A stretch of 12,565 bases of DNA from Bacteroidia bacterium (GTDB lineage Bacteria > Bacteroidota > Bacteroidia > Chitinophagales > Saprospiraceae): contig JAUILM010000077.1 in NCBI GenBank assembly GCA_030432855.1, forward strand, positions 1 through 12,565. The letters run 5' to 3'. Shown here in pieces: positions 1-6,876 of the stretch. A program made the position numbers and the translations under genes. The notes below the pieces were generated by a model. That model was not told the origin of the DNA and made no database searches. It saw only the letters and a program-made list of their open reading frames with translations. Numbering within the stretch: position 1 is the stretch's first letter; each line of letters begins with the position of its first letter.

Positions 1-31
1 TTGCTAAAACAAAGACAGCAATCATTTCAAG

Positions 32-913
32 ATGACAATAATCGACGGAAAAGAACTTGCCAAACAGATAAAGGAAGAGATCGCTGCCGAGGTGGCTGAA
101 ATCAAAAACAGGGATGGTAAAGTTCCTCATCTGGCAGCTGTGCTGGTGGGAGATGATCCCGCCAGTCATTCCTACGTGCGCAGTAAGGTTAACTCCTGTA
201 ATCAATGCGGGTTTGAGTCCACCCTTATCAAAAAGGATGATAGCATTACCGAAGATGAGCTTCTGGAGATTGTCCGGGATTTAAATGAGAATCCGGATAT
301 CGATGGCTTTATCGTGCAACTACCTCTCCCCAATCACATTGATGAGCATAAAGTGACTCTGGCCATTGATCACCGTAAAGATGTAGATGGTTTTCATCCT
401 ATCAATGTGGGTCGTATGACACAGGGAGTCGATTGCTATCTACCAGCCACTCCCTATGGCATATTGCAGATGTTAGAAAGATATAAGATCGAGACCTCAG
501 GAAAGCATTGTGTAGTCCTGGGAAGATCCAACATCGTCGGAACGCCGATGAGTATTTTACTGTCCAGGAAGGCGTACCCCGGTAATTGTACAGTCACATT
601 GACTCATAGTCGCACAAGGGATATCCGGGAAGAACTACTCCGAGCCGACATTATCATAGCAGCTATTGGCATCCCTGAATTTGTAAAGGATGACATGGTA
701 AAAGAAGGAGCTGTTGTCATTGATGTGGGTATCAATCGTGTGGAAGATCCTTCCCGAAAGCGGGGCTATCGACTGGTGGGTGATGTAGACTTTGATGAAG
801 TGGCTGAAAAATGCAGCCATATCACACCCGTACCAGGAGGTGTGGGACCGATGACAGTAACGTCTCTGCTTAAGAACACCTTAAAAGCGGCCCGAAAAGA
901 AGTATACAGTTGA
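32..913 (+). CDS. folD: Bifunctional methylenetetrahydrofolate dehydrogenase / methenyltetrahydrofolate cyclohydrolase
   Basis: Cytosolic enzyme interconverting 5,10-methylene-THF, 5,10-methenyl-THF and 10-formyl-THF with NADP, supplying one-carbon units for purines and formyl-Met-tRNA. The 293-residue product is the normal family length. The N-terminal catalytic domain shows the Y48-x3-K52 pair, Q96 in VQLPLP and D119 in KDVDG, corresponding to the known catalytic Lys, Gln and Asp of FolD, each two residues earlier than in the E. coli enzyme. The nucleotide-binding domain has GRSNIVGTP (164-172), and the family signature PGGVGPMT lies at 268-275. The ATG at 32 gives the typical MTIIDGK start. 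Only 31 bases precede it, so its promoter and any upstream partner are not visible. tyrS follows after 62 bases on the same strand. Confidence 0.97.
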   Translation: MTIIDGKELAKQIKEEIAAEVAEIKNRDGKVPHLAAVLVGDDPASHSYVRSKVNSCNQCGFESTLIKKDDSITEDELLEIVRDLNENPDIDGFIVQLPLPNHIDEHKVTLAIDHRKDVDGFHPINVGRMTQGVDCYLPATPYGILQMLERYKIETSGKHCVVLGRSNIVGTPMSILLSRKAYPGNCTVTLTHSRTRDIREELLRADIIIAAIGIPEFVKDDMVKEGAVVIDVGINRVEDPSRKRGYRLVGDVDFDEVAEKCSHITPVPGGVGPMTVTSLLKNTLKAARKEVYS

Positions 914-975
914 TCCAAACTGGGCACTGTAATTTCATTTAGAAAACAAATTGATCAAGTATTAAGAAGTATTCA

Positions 976-2253
976 ATGGGATTTATTGAAGAACTCAGGT
1001 GGAGAGGCATGCTCCACAACATGACCGAAGGAGTTGAGGAAGCTTTATCCTCAGGTTCCGTTTGTGGATATATAGGATTTGACCCCACCGCACCATCGCT
1101 GACCATTGGCAATTATGTCCAGATTATGATTTTGCAGTTTTTCCAGGAGGCAGGTCACAAACCTATCGTCCTGATGGGTGGTGCCACAGGACGTGTAGGC
1201 GATCCGTCTGGCAAAGATCAGGAACGCGTATTGCAATCCTATGAAAAGCTTGATGAAAACCTTAATCATCAGATCCAACAATTCAAACGATTACTGAATT
1301 TTGACCAAGGTCCTGAAGCTGCCCGCATGGTCAATAACCTTGATTTCTACAAGGAAATGAGTGTCCTTGATTTTCTAAGAGATGTTGGAAAATCGATCAA
1401 TGTGAGCTATATGCTGGCCAAGGATAGCGTGAAGACCCGGCTTGAAAAGGGTCTTTCTTTCACTGAATTCAGTTATCAGCTATTGCAGGCATATGATTTT
1501 CAGTGTCTCTATCAGACGTATGATTGCATCCTTCAGATGGGAGGATCAGACCAGTGGGGCAACATTACTTCAGGTACAGAATTTATCAGAAGGAATCTGG
1601 GAAAGAAGGCACATGCCATCACTACTCCCCTGCTCACCAAATCGGATGGTTCAAAATTTGGCAAGTCAGCAGAAGGTAATATCTGGTTGGATCCCAAACT
1701 TACTTCACCTTACAAATTTTATCAGTTTTGGATCAATGCCGATGATGCGGATCTGCCTAAGTATTTTAGATATTTCTCCCTCAAAGACCAATCTACTATT
1801 GAGTCTTTGGAAGAGGAGTATGCTGATCAACCTCAGTCATTGAAGAAAATCCTGGCAGAAGAGTTGACAAGAAGAATTCACGGAGATGAGAGCTTTGAAT
1901 CCGTCATGCATGTATCAGAGCTCATGTTCAATAAGAAGGCAAATCAGGAATTCTTAGGCTCATTGAAAGTCTCTACCTGGGAGGCTTTGGCAGAAGAATT
2001 ACCTACGACACAGATCAATCGATCGATAGTATCGCAAGGAGTTGAAATCGTGGATCTCCTAGCTGAGCACTCTTCTATCACACAGTCGAAAGGAGATGCA
2101 CGAAGAGCTGTCAAAGGTAATGCCATCAGTGTAAATAAGACCAAGATCGGCGCCTTTGATCATAAAGTACATGCGACTGACTTGATGCAGGATCGGTACT
2201 TGCTGATCGAAAATGGAAAAAAGAATAAGTACATTGTAGAAGTAACCTCATAA
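976..2253 (+). CDS. tyrS: Tyrosyl-tRNA synthetase
   Basis: Class I aminoacyl-tRNA synthetase that charges tRNA-Tyr in the cytosol. The 425 residues match bacterial TyrRS length. Seen: the GFDPTAPSL block (34-42) leading into the HIGH region, GGATGRVGDPSGK (68-80), tyrosine-pocket blocks QLLQAYDF (168-175) and GGSDQWGNI (189-197), a KMSKS-type loop ending KFGKS (227-231), and a C-terminal S4-like RNA-binding region from about residue 356 (SQGVEIVDLL, then GDARRAVKGNAISVN). The ATG at 976 is chosen because family members begin with a short FIEEL-W-RG-L helix. An oddity: the HIGH motif reads T43-I44-G45-N46, so both histidines are replaced. With all other motifs intact I infer an active enzyme. 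The next gene starts 16 bases downstream, suggesting cotranscription. Confidence 0.96.
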   Translation: MGFIEELRWRGMLHNMTEGVEEALSSGSVCGYIGFDPTAPSLTIGNYVQIMILQFFQEAGHKPIVLMGGATGRVGDPSGKDQERVLQSYEKLDENLNHQIQQFKRLLNFDQGPEAARMVNNLDFYKEMSVLDFLRDVGKSINVSYMLAKDSVKTRLEKGLSFTEFSYQLLQAYDFQCLYQTYDCILQMGGSDQWGNITSGTEFIRRNLGKKAHAITTPLLTKSDGSKFGKSAEGNIWLDPKLTSPYKFYQFWINADDADLPKYFRYFSLKDQSTIESLEEEYADQPQSLKKILAEELTRRIHGDESFESVMHVSELMFNKKANQEFLGSLKVSTWEALAEELPTTQINRSIVSQGVEIVDLLAEHSSITQSKGDARRAVKGNAISVNKTKIGAFDHKVHATDLMQDRYLLIENGKKNKYIVEVTS

Positions 2254-2269
2254 AGATCTTCTCAAGTAC

Positions 2270-3385
2270 ATGAAGAAAATATCACGTAAGCGATTCATAC
2301 GTCAGGGAGCAGCCGGTCTTGCCGGGGCGTCACTGCTAGCGGGGTGCAATACGGCCTCAAAAGAGCAAAGTACACAGACATCATTCGATCCTGACCGTCG
2401 CTACAAATGGAATATGGTCACTACCTGGCCACCTAACTTTCCTATACTGGGGGAAGGCTGTAATCTATTTGCGGACTGGGTCGGTGAAATGTCAGGTGGC
2501 CGATTGCAAATCCGAGTCTTTGGTGGCGGTGAATTGATTCCTCCACTAGAAACTTTCGATGCGGTAAGTACAGGGACTGCCCAGCTAGGCCATGGATCTG
2601 CATACTATTGGGCGGGAAAAGTACCAGCGGCTCAATTCTTTTCCTCTGTACCCTTTGGTATGAATGCAACCCAAATCAATGCCTGGATACAGAGTGGTGG
2701 AGGCATGGCTCTTTGGCGTGAATTGTACGAACCCTTTGACCTGATCCCTTTCGTTGCAGGAAATACTACACCGCAAATGGGGGGATGGTTTAATAAATCG
2801 ATTGATTCAGTAGATGATCTTAAAGGCTTGAAAATGCGGATTCCGGGGTTGGGAGGCAGAGTTTTCGAACGCGCTGGTGGATCAGCTATCCTAAGTGCCG
2901 GTAGTGAAATATATACTAATCTGGAGCGGGGAGTGATTGATGCCACGGAATGGATTGGCCCCTTTCATGACTACATCATGGGCTTTCATAAAATAGCCAG
3001 GTATTATTATTCACCGGGATGGCACGAAGCGGGTACTGCACTTGAACTTCTTGTAAACAAGCATCTATTTGAAGAACTCCCTCTGGACCTTCAGGTCATT
3101 ATAGAATCTGCCAGCTTCCGGCTCAATCAATATATAATGGCAGAAATGGAGGCTAAGAACAGTGAATATCTGCAAAAGCTTTATGAGGAACCAGACCTCG
3201 AAATCCGGGTATTTCCTGATGAAGTGCTGGAGAAGCTGCGTCAGACAACCGAGGAGTTACTACAAGACATTGCTTCCAATGACCCCAAAGCTTCTAAAGT
3301 GTACGATTCTTTCAAAGCATTTAAGGCATTGAACAAACCGTGGAGTGCGTTGACCGAGAAGGTTTTCTATAACTCGATCAGTTAG
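2270..3385 (+). CDS. TRAP-type solute-binding lipoprotein (DctP family, 2-oxo/hydroxy acid type)
   Basis: Periplasmic binding protein of a tripartite ATP-independent (TRAP) transporter, 371 residues. The N-terminus combines a twin-arginine-like motif in RK form (S5-R6-K7-R8-F9-I10) with a lipobox LLAGC whose lipidation cysteine would be C26, so export by Tat followed by lipidation is plausible. The mature domain begins near residue 44 (YKWNMVTTWPP). It carries the R190-I-P-G193 motif, in which the arginine normally binds a substrate carboxylate in this family, and TEWIGP (226-231), typical of the TakP/TTHA0766 branch that binds 2-oxo acids or lactate. Those ligands are known for relatives; the substrate here is unknown. 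No DctQ or DctM membrane subunit lies in the window, so its transporter is elsewhere or it acts differently. It follows tyrS by 16 bases. Confidence 0.88.
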   Translation: MKKISRKRFIRQGAAGLAGASLLAGCNTASKEQSTQTSFDPDRRYKWNMVTTWPPNFPILGEGCNLFADWVGEMSGGRLQIRVFGGGELIPPLETFDAVSTGTAQLGHGSAYYWAGKVPAAQFFSSVPFGMNATQINAWIQSGGGMALWRELYEPFDLIPFVAGNTTPQMGGWFNKSIDSVDDLKGLKMRIPGLGGRVFERAGGSAILSAGSEIYTNLERGVIDATEWIGPFHDYIMGFHKIARYYYSPGWHEAGTALELLVNKHLFEELPLDLQVIIESASFRLNQYIMAEMEAKNSEYLQKLYEEPDLEIRVFPDEVLEKLRQTTEELLQDIASNDPKASKVYDSFKAFKALNKPWSALTEKVFYNSIS

Positions 3386-3457
3386 TATTCAAAAAATTCC
3401 AGTTAGTGCTATTAGATTTTTAATTTGGAAGAACGGTCACAAATGACCGGCCCTGTC

Positions 3458-4738
3458 ATGAAAAAATTATATAAACTGCCACTGATCCACCTTGTCATTT
3501 GTTTTCTAACTCTTAGTGTCCTTGCCATTTCTATAGGTTGTAAATCACAGATAAGTGAAGAGGCGAGTTCTGAAGACATTGTAGAAACGGTCGATGATGG
3601 ATCGGTAGAAAGCCTGCCCAAAGAAGCACCGGATCAGCAACCAGCTTTCGAAAATCAAACCCGGGTAGCCGCAGTCAGTACCGTAACGCCTGTGCAGGTG
3701 GAGGTTGTAGCCGAAAATCTGAGTCATCCCTGGGGTATCACATTCCTACCCGATACCCGTATGTTGATTTCCGAAAAGACCGGTACGATTCGTATTATCA
3801 CTTTGCAGGGTGAGGTTGGAGATACCCTCCTGGGCGTTCCACCGGTTTACTATCGCCAGGATGGTGGGTTAATGGATATCACGCTCGATCCCGATTTTGA
3901 GAACAATAGAACCGTATATTGGGCCTTCTCTGAGCCATATGATACAGGATACATTGCCTCGGTCGCCAGAGGTATCCTCAGCGAAGATGAATCACAATTC
4001 AATGATGTCAAGGTAATTTATCGAGCACCACCCGCAGTGGCAGGTCCCATGCACTATGGTGTAAGACTACTATTTGATAATGAAAATCAAATGCTCGTGG
4101 CATTAGGTGAGCGATTTGAGCACCGACATCGAATCAAGGCCCAGGAGCTATCCTCCGCATTTGGAAAGATTATTCGGATTGATGGTGAAGGTCAACCTTC
4201 AGCAGGAAATCCCTTCGCGGATGATCCTAATGCATTAGCCGAGGTATATGCGACAGGATTTCGCGATCCTCAGGGTCTTGCTTTTCATCCTGAAACCGGT
4301 GATTTATGGTCCAGTGATCATGGTACCAGAGCCGGAGATGAGATCAATCGCATTGTACCCGGTGGAAACTACGGCTGGCCCATCGTGGCGTACGGTCTAG
4401 AATACAGTCGGGAACCCATCTATGATGGGCTCACCCAAAAAGAAGGTACTTTACAGCCTGTGTACTACTGGGATCCGGCCATTGCCCCCGGAGGCATTAA
4501 CTTCTACAGCGGGGCCAATATACCTGAATGGAAAAACAATCTCTTTGTAGCTGCACTACGCGGCAAACACCTGGCCAGACTGGTAATAGACAACGATAAG
4601 GTAGTGGGTGAAGAAAGACTATTGACCGACCTCGAACAACGACTTCGTACAGTGATAGAAGGACCTGATGGAAATCTTTACGTTTCCACTGATGAAGACG
4701 AGGGCATGATTGTTCGAATTAGAAAAGCTGATTTATAG
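3458..4738 (+). CDS. Secreted PQQ-dependent sugar dehydrogenase-like lipoprotein (GSDH family), paralog 1
   Basis: A glucose/sorbosone dehydrogenase-type six-bladed beta-propeller predicted to oxidise aldose sugars outside the inner membrane using PQQ. From the ATG at 3458 it has 426 residues: a signal segment (1-27) ending ISIGC with possible lipidation at C28, an acidic low-complexity tether (about 32-80), then the propeller (about 84-422). Visible family motifs are GGLMDITLDPDF (136-147), MHYG with H199 aligning with the family's catalytic-histidine region, FRDPQGLAF (268-276), DHGTRAGDE (287-295), GGNYGWP (302-308), and GPDGNLYVS (402-410). Earlier in-frame starts (TTG 3425, ATG 3443) would only lengthen the region before the signal peptide. 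Compared with paralog 2, several usual residues differ (FRDPQG for HRNPQG, DHGTRAG for EHGPRGG), so substrate or cofactor use may have shifted. The SDR gene follows by 7 bases. Confidence 0.88.
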   Translation: MKKLYKLPLIHLVICFLTLSVLAISIGCKSQISEEASSEDIVETVDDGSVESLPKEAPDQQPAFENQTRVAAVSTVTPVQVEVVAENLSHPWGITFLPDTRMLISEKTGTIRIITLQGEVGDTLLGVPPVYYRQDGGLMDITLDPDFENNRTVYWAFSEPYDTGYIASVARGILSEDESQFNDVKVIYRAPPAVAGPMHYGVRLLFDNENQMLVALGERFEHRHRIKAQELSSAFGKIIRIDGEGQPSAGNPFADDPNALAEVYATGFRDPQGLAFHPETGDLWSSDHGTRAGDEINRIVPGGNYGWPIVAYGLEYSREPIYDGLTQKEGTLQPVYYWDPAIAPGGINFYSGANIPEWKNNLFVAALRGKHLARLVIDNDKVVGEERLLTDLEQRLRTVIEGPDGNLYVSTDEDEGMIVRIRKADL

Positions 4739-4745
4739 ATATTAC

Positions 4746-5525
4746 ATGGATACATTACGTTTTGAGGGGAAGACCGGAATCGTCACTGGGGCCGGATCAG
4801 GTATTGGTTTTCGTATCGTTGAAGAACTGATTAACGAAGGAGCAAAGGTAGTCTTTAATGATATCGATGAAAATCAGGTAAAAAGATGTCTGTCTCTCTG
4901 GCCTGAAGACAAGGTACGAGGGTTGGCAGGTGATGCCGGTGATACTGATTTCATAACTCAAATGGTAAAGACGGCTGTTGATGCATTTGGTGGTCTTGAT
5001 CTGACCATTTGTAATGCGGGCATTACCAGCTATGGGAGCTTCCTTGATTTTGATGAGAATGCTTTTGAAAACTTGATCAATCTAAACCTCAGGGGATCCT
5101 TCTTCCTGGCGCAGAAATCTGCTCAGCAGATCATACGTCAGGGCTCTAAAGGGCGCATCCTGTTTATGTCATCTGTCACTGGACTACTTGCACACCCGTA
5201 TCTGGCAGCATATGGTATGACGAAAGCGGCATTGCAAATGCTTGCCAAAGCATTGGTGCACGAACTTGGACCCTACGGGATCACTACCAATGCCATAGCT
5301 CCCGGAGCCGTACTCACCGAAAGAACCGAAAGTATGGATCCAAATTATGGGGACAACTGGGCCAATATCATACCGACCGGCAGGGTGACCTATCCTGCTG
5401 ACATTGCAAAAACGGCGTTGTTCCTGGTATCAGATGATGCTGCCCAGATCACCGGTCAAACCGTAGTGGTAGATGGAGGTATGACTTCACTGGGGATTAT
5501 ACCTCCGGATATGGAAAAAGGTTAG
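4746..5525 (+). CDS. Short-chain dehydrogenase/reductase (classical SDR)
   Basis: Cytosolic NAD(P)-dependent oxidoreductase of the classical SDR family, 259 residues. The Rossmann glycine motif TGAGSGIG is at 14-21, and an acidic residue follows the second strand (FNDID, D39), which favours NAD(H) over NADP(H). NAG is at 90-92. The catalytic set is S143, Y156 and K160 (YGMTK), with the usual 13-residue Ser-Tyr spacing. The C-terminal TGQTVVVDGGM is typical of the FabG, glucose 1-dehydrogenase and gluconate 5-dehydrogenase group; the exact substrate cannot be read. The ATG at 4746 is chosen because the TTG at 4710 would overlap the upstream gene and add 12 untypical residues. It begins 7 bases after the sugar dehydrogenase, so it is probably cotranscribed. 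Its stop overlaps that of the opposing gene. Confidence 0.9.
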   Translation: MDTLRFEGKTGIVTGAGSGIGFRIVEELINEGAKVVFNDIDENQVKRCLSLWPEDKVRGLAGDAGDTDFITQMVKTAVDAFGGLDLTICNAGITSYGSFLDFDENAFENLINLNLRGSFFLAQKSAQQIIRQGSKGRILFMSSVTGLLAHPYLAAYGMTKAALQMLAKALVHELGPYGITTNAIAPGAVLTERTESMDPNYGDNWANIIPTGRVTYPADIAKTALFLVSDDAAQITGQTVVVDGGMTSLGIIPPDMEKG

Positions 5526-5537
5526 CCCTCGTTTTCC
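5513..5537. terminator. Hairpin at the convergent gene junction (possible bidirectional terminator)
   Basis: GGAAAAAGG (5513-5521) can pair with CCT (5527-5529) and TTTTCC (5532-5537), leaving a two-base CG bulge and a five-base loop (TTAGC). The loop holds both stop codons of the two convergent genes. The A-rich and T-rich arms would give short U runs in either transcript, but no separate U tract follows, so termination is uncertain. Confidence 0.35.
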
Positions 5538-6094
5538 TGGTACACCTTGTATTGCTCTATCAGGTATTTTCGCTGATCTATTCGATCTACAGGTTTGAAT
5601 GTATAGTGATCGGCCTCGGTCAAAAAGGAAGGCTCTACATGTAACATCTGCCTGGCATCTAAACTCTCATTTTCTTCCAGATATATGATCAGTGGTTCCA
5701 TCGAAAGGAATTCAACAGGATCTTCCACAACCGCATCGAGAAATTCAAAAATATCCAGTTCTGTGTCTTCCACGTCTCCTGTCTCACACATCAGAGACCA
5801 TACAGTGCCCAGCCTCCAGAAATACTGATCACCCAGGCAATCTTCAGCGAAAGGGATATCTGTCGCACGTAACTCCGGATAGTACAGATGGAAGGCCTCC
5901 TCTCCTTTCCAGGCTTCAAATAAAGAATGCCATTTAGGATCCCGTACACATCCTCTGATGTGTAATCCTCCCTGATAGGCTACTGTACCTTTCAGGTCCT
6001 CTAGAAGCTGTTGGAGCTCAGTAGGAAGTAAATTGTATGTGTCCCGATCTTCTATTTGCTCCGATTGGTAGCTGATACCACGTAGTTCTGCCAC
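5522..6094 (-). CDS. SMI1/KNR4 (SUKH)-like protein of unknown function
   Basis: A 190-residue, strongly acidic, soluble protein with no signal peptide. The stretch GGLHIRGCVRDPKWHSL (42-58), followed by PFAEDCLGDQYFW (81-93) and a downstream V-x-x-L-x-x-E-T-G (98-106), resembles the SMI1/KNR4 (SUKH) fold, where an IPFA-D-x-G-D loop is characteristic. The C-terminal EP-L (133-135) and PSFL (155-158) segments also suit that family. SUKH proteins include toxin-immunity proteins and proteins with no known toxin; no toxin gene is nearby, so an immunity role is not supported here. It lies 4 bases downstream of the haloacid dehalogenase-like gene and is probably translated from the same mRNA. Its TAA stop overlaps the SDR's TAG stop on the other strand (shared bases 5522-5525). 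Confidence 0.68.
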   Translation of the reverse strand: MAELRGISYQSEQIEDRDTYNLLPTELQQLLEDLKGTVAYQGGLHIRGCVRDPKWHSLFEAWKGEEAFHLYYPELRATDIPFAEDCLGDQYFWRLGTVWSLMCETGDVEDTELDIFEFLDAVVEDPVEFLSMEPLIIYLEENESLDARQMLHVEPSFLTEADHYTFKPVDRIDQRKYLIEQYKVYQENEG

Positions 6095-6098
6095 AGTT

Positions 6099-6779
6099 TT
6101 ATTCGTTAAGTACTGTGTCCAAATCTACTAAACTCCTGATCACTGCCGTAGGCTTAATGCCCCAGGGATCAAATACCGACTTCTCATCCCGCTGTAACCA
6201 TACGGCGTGTAGACCCTGGCCAAGTGCTCCGAGTATATCGAATGGATTCCCAGAAATAAGATAGCAGTCTTCTGCAGTACGCCCCACTTCTTTGATCAGG
6301 TGTTGATATACCCTTGGTGAAGGCTTAAAATCCTTGACAGAATCTACACTAATGACGGCATCAAAATAGCCTCGGATGTCCGCATGATGGAAGAGTGACT
6401 CTAAATCATCAGGCATCCCATTGGAAAAAGCGACCAGTGAGTATCCTAGCTGATCCAGTGAAGCTAAAGCATCAGGCACTTCAGGAAAAGTAGGAAGCTG
6501 TCGATAGCCTGCCAGCAGTTCTTCTCTAATGGTGTTGGTCAGGATGCTTCCCGTGACCTCACATGCGTAATCCAGTGCCTGGCTGGTGCAGACCGGAAAT
6601 GTGACATATTGGCCCATAACGGACCTGCGAAATGAATACTCCAGTTGTTTTTGCCGCCATAGGGAGAGAATTTGATCGGCCTTTTCCGGAAAATGAAGGC
6701 GCAGGCTATCACCAATCCCGGAAGGGTCGATTAGCGTCCCATAGACATCGAAAGCAAGGGCAGGTTTTAATGCATTCAT
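6099..6779 (-). CDS. HAD-superfamily hydrolase, (S)-2-haloacid dehalogenase type II-like
   Basis: A 226-residue cytosolic hydrolase of the haloacid dehalogenase superfamily, type II subgroup, which hydrolyses 2-haloalkanoates through an aspartyl-ester intermediate. The full catalytic set is visible: nucleophile D11 (FDVYGTL) with T15, R42 in LWRQKQLEY, S119-N120, K152 and Y158 in FKPSPRVY, and S176, N178 and D181 in SGNPFD. Each is one position later than the corresponding residue of the well-studied Pseudomonas L-2-haloacid dehalogenase. Length is normal. True dehalogenase activity is therefore plausible, though many homologs are annotated this way without proof. The start ATG at 6779 matches the family N-terminus. 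It is divergent from the second sugar dehydrogenase and has the SUKH-like gene 4 bases downstream. Confidence 0.88.
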   Translation of the reverse strand: MNALKPALAFDVYGTLIDPSGIGDSLRLHFPEKADQILSLWRQKQLEYSFRRSVMGQYVTFPVCTSQALDYACEVTGSILTNTIREELLAGYRQLPTFPEVPDALASLDQLGYSLVAFSNGMPDDLESLFHHADIRGYFDAVISVDSVKDFKPSPRVYQHLIKEVGRTAEDCYLISGNPFDILGALGQGLHAVWLQRDEKSVFDPWGIKPTAVIRSLVDLDTVLNE

Positions 6780-6834
6780 ATGACAAGTTTTATTAGCAAA
6801 ATCTTAAAAGTTACAGCACCCGAAAATCTTTCTT

Positions 6835-6842
6835 TAGTTTTG
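6835..6842 (+). promoter_or_regulatory. Candidate Bacteroidota -7 promoter element
   Basis: TAGTTTTG is an exact match to the Bacteroidota -7 consensus TAnnTTTG. A weak -33-like TTAC (6811-6814) lies 20 bases upstream, where TTTG would be ideal. Transcription would begin near 6849, giving a leader of about 28 bases before the ATG at 6877. That placement argues against the in-frame GTG at 6847 as the start. It lies in the 97-base divergent region shared with the haloacid dehalogenase-like gene. Confidence 0.5.
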
Positions 6843-6876
6843 AAGGGTGAAAAGGCGGATTCAAAAAAACAAATTC

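Noticed and set aside
1442..1843. Alternative plus-strand frame inside tyrS (133 codons)
   Set aside because: tyrS motifs run uninterrupted through the region; the alternative product is unrecognisable.
3415..3428. Promoter-like sequence TTAATTTG before the first sugar dehydrogenase
   Set aside because: It misses one defined position of TAnnTTTG and has no clear -33 element; readthrough from the upstream genes is as likely.
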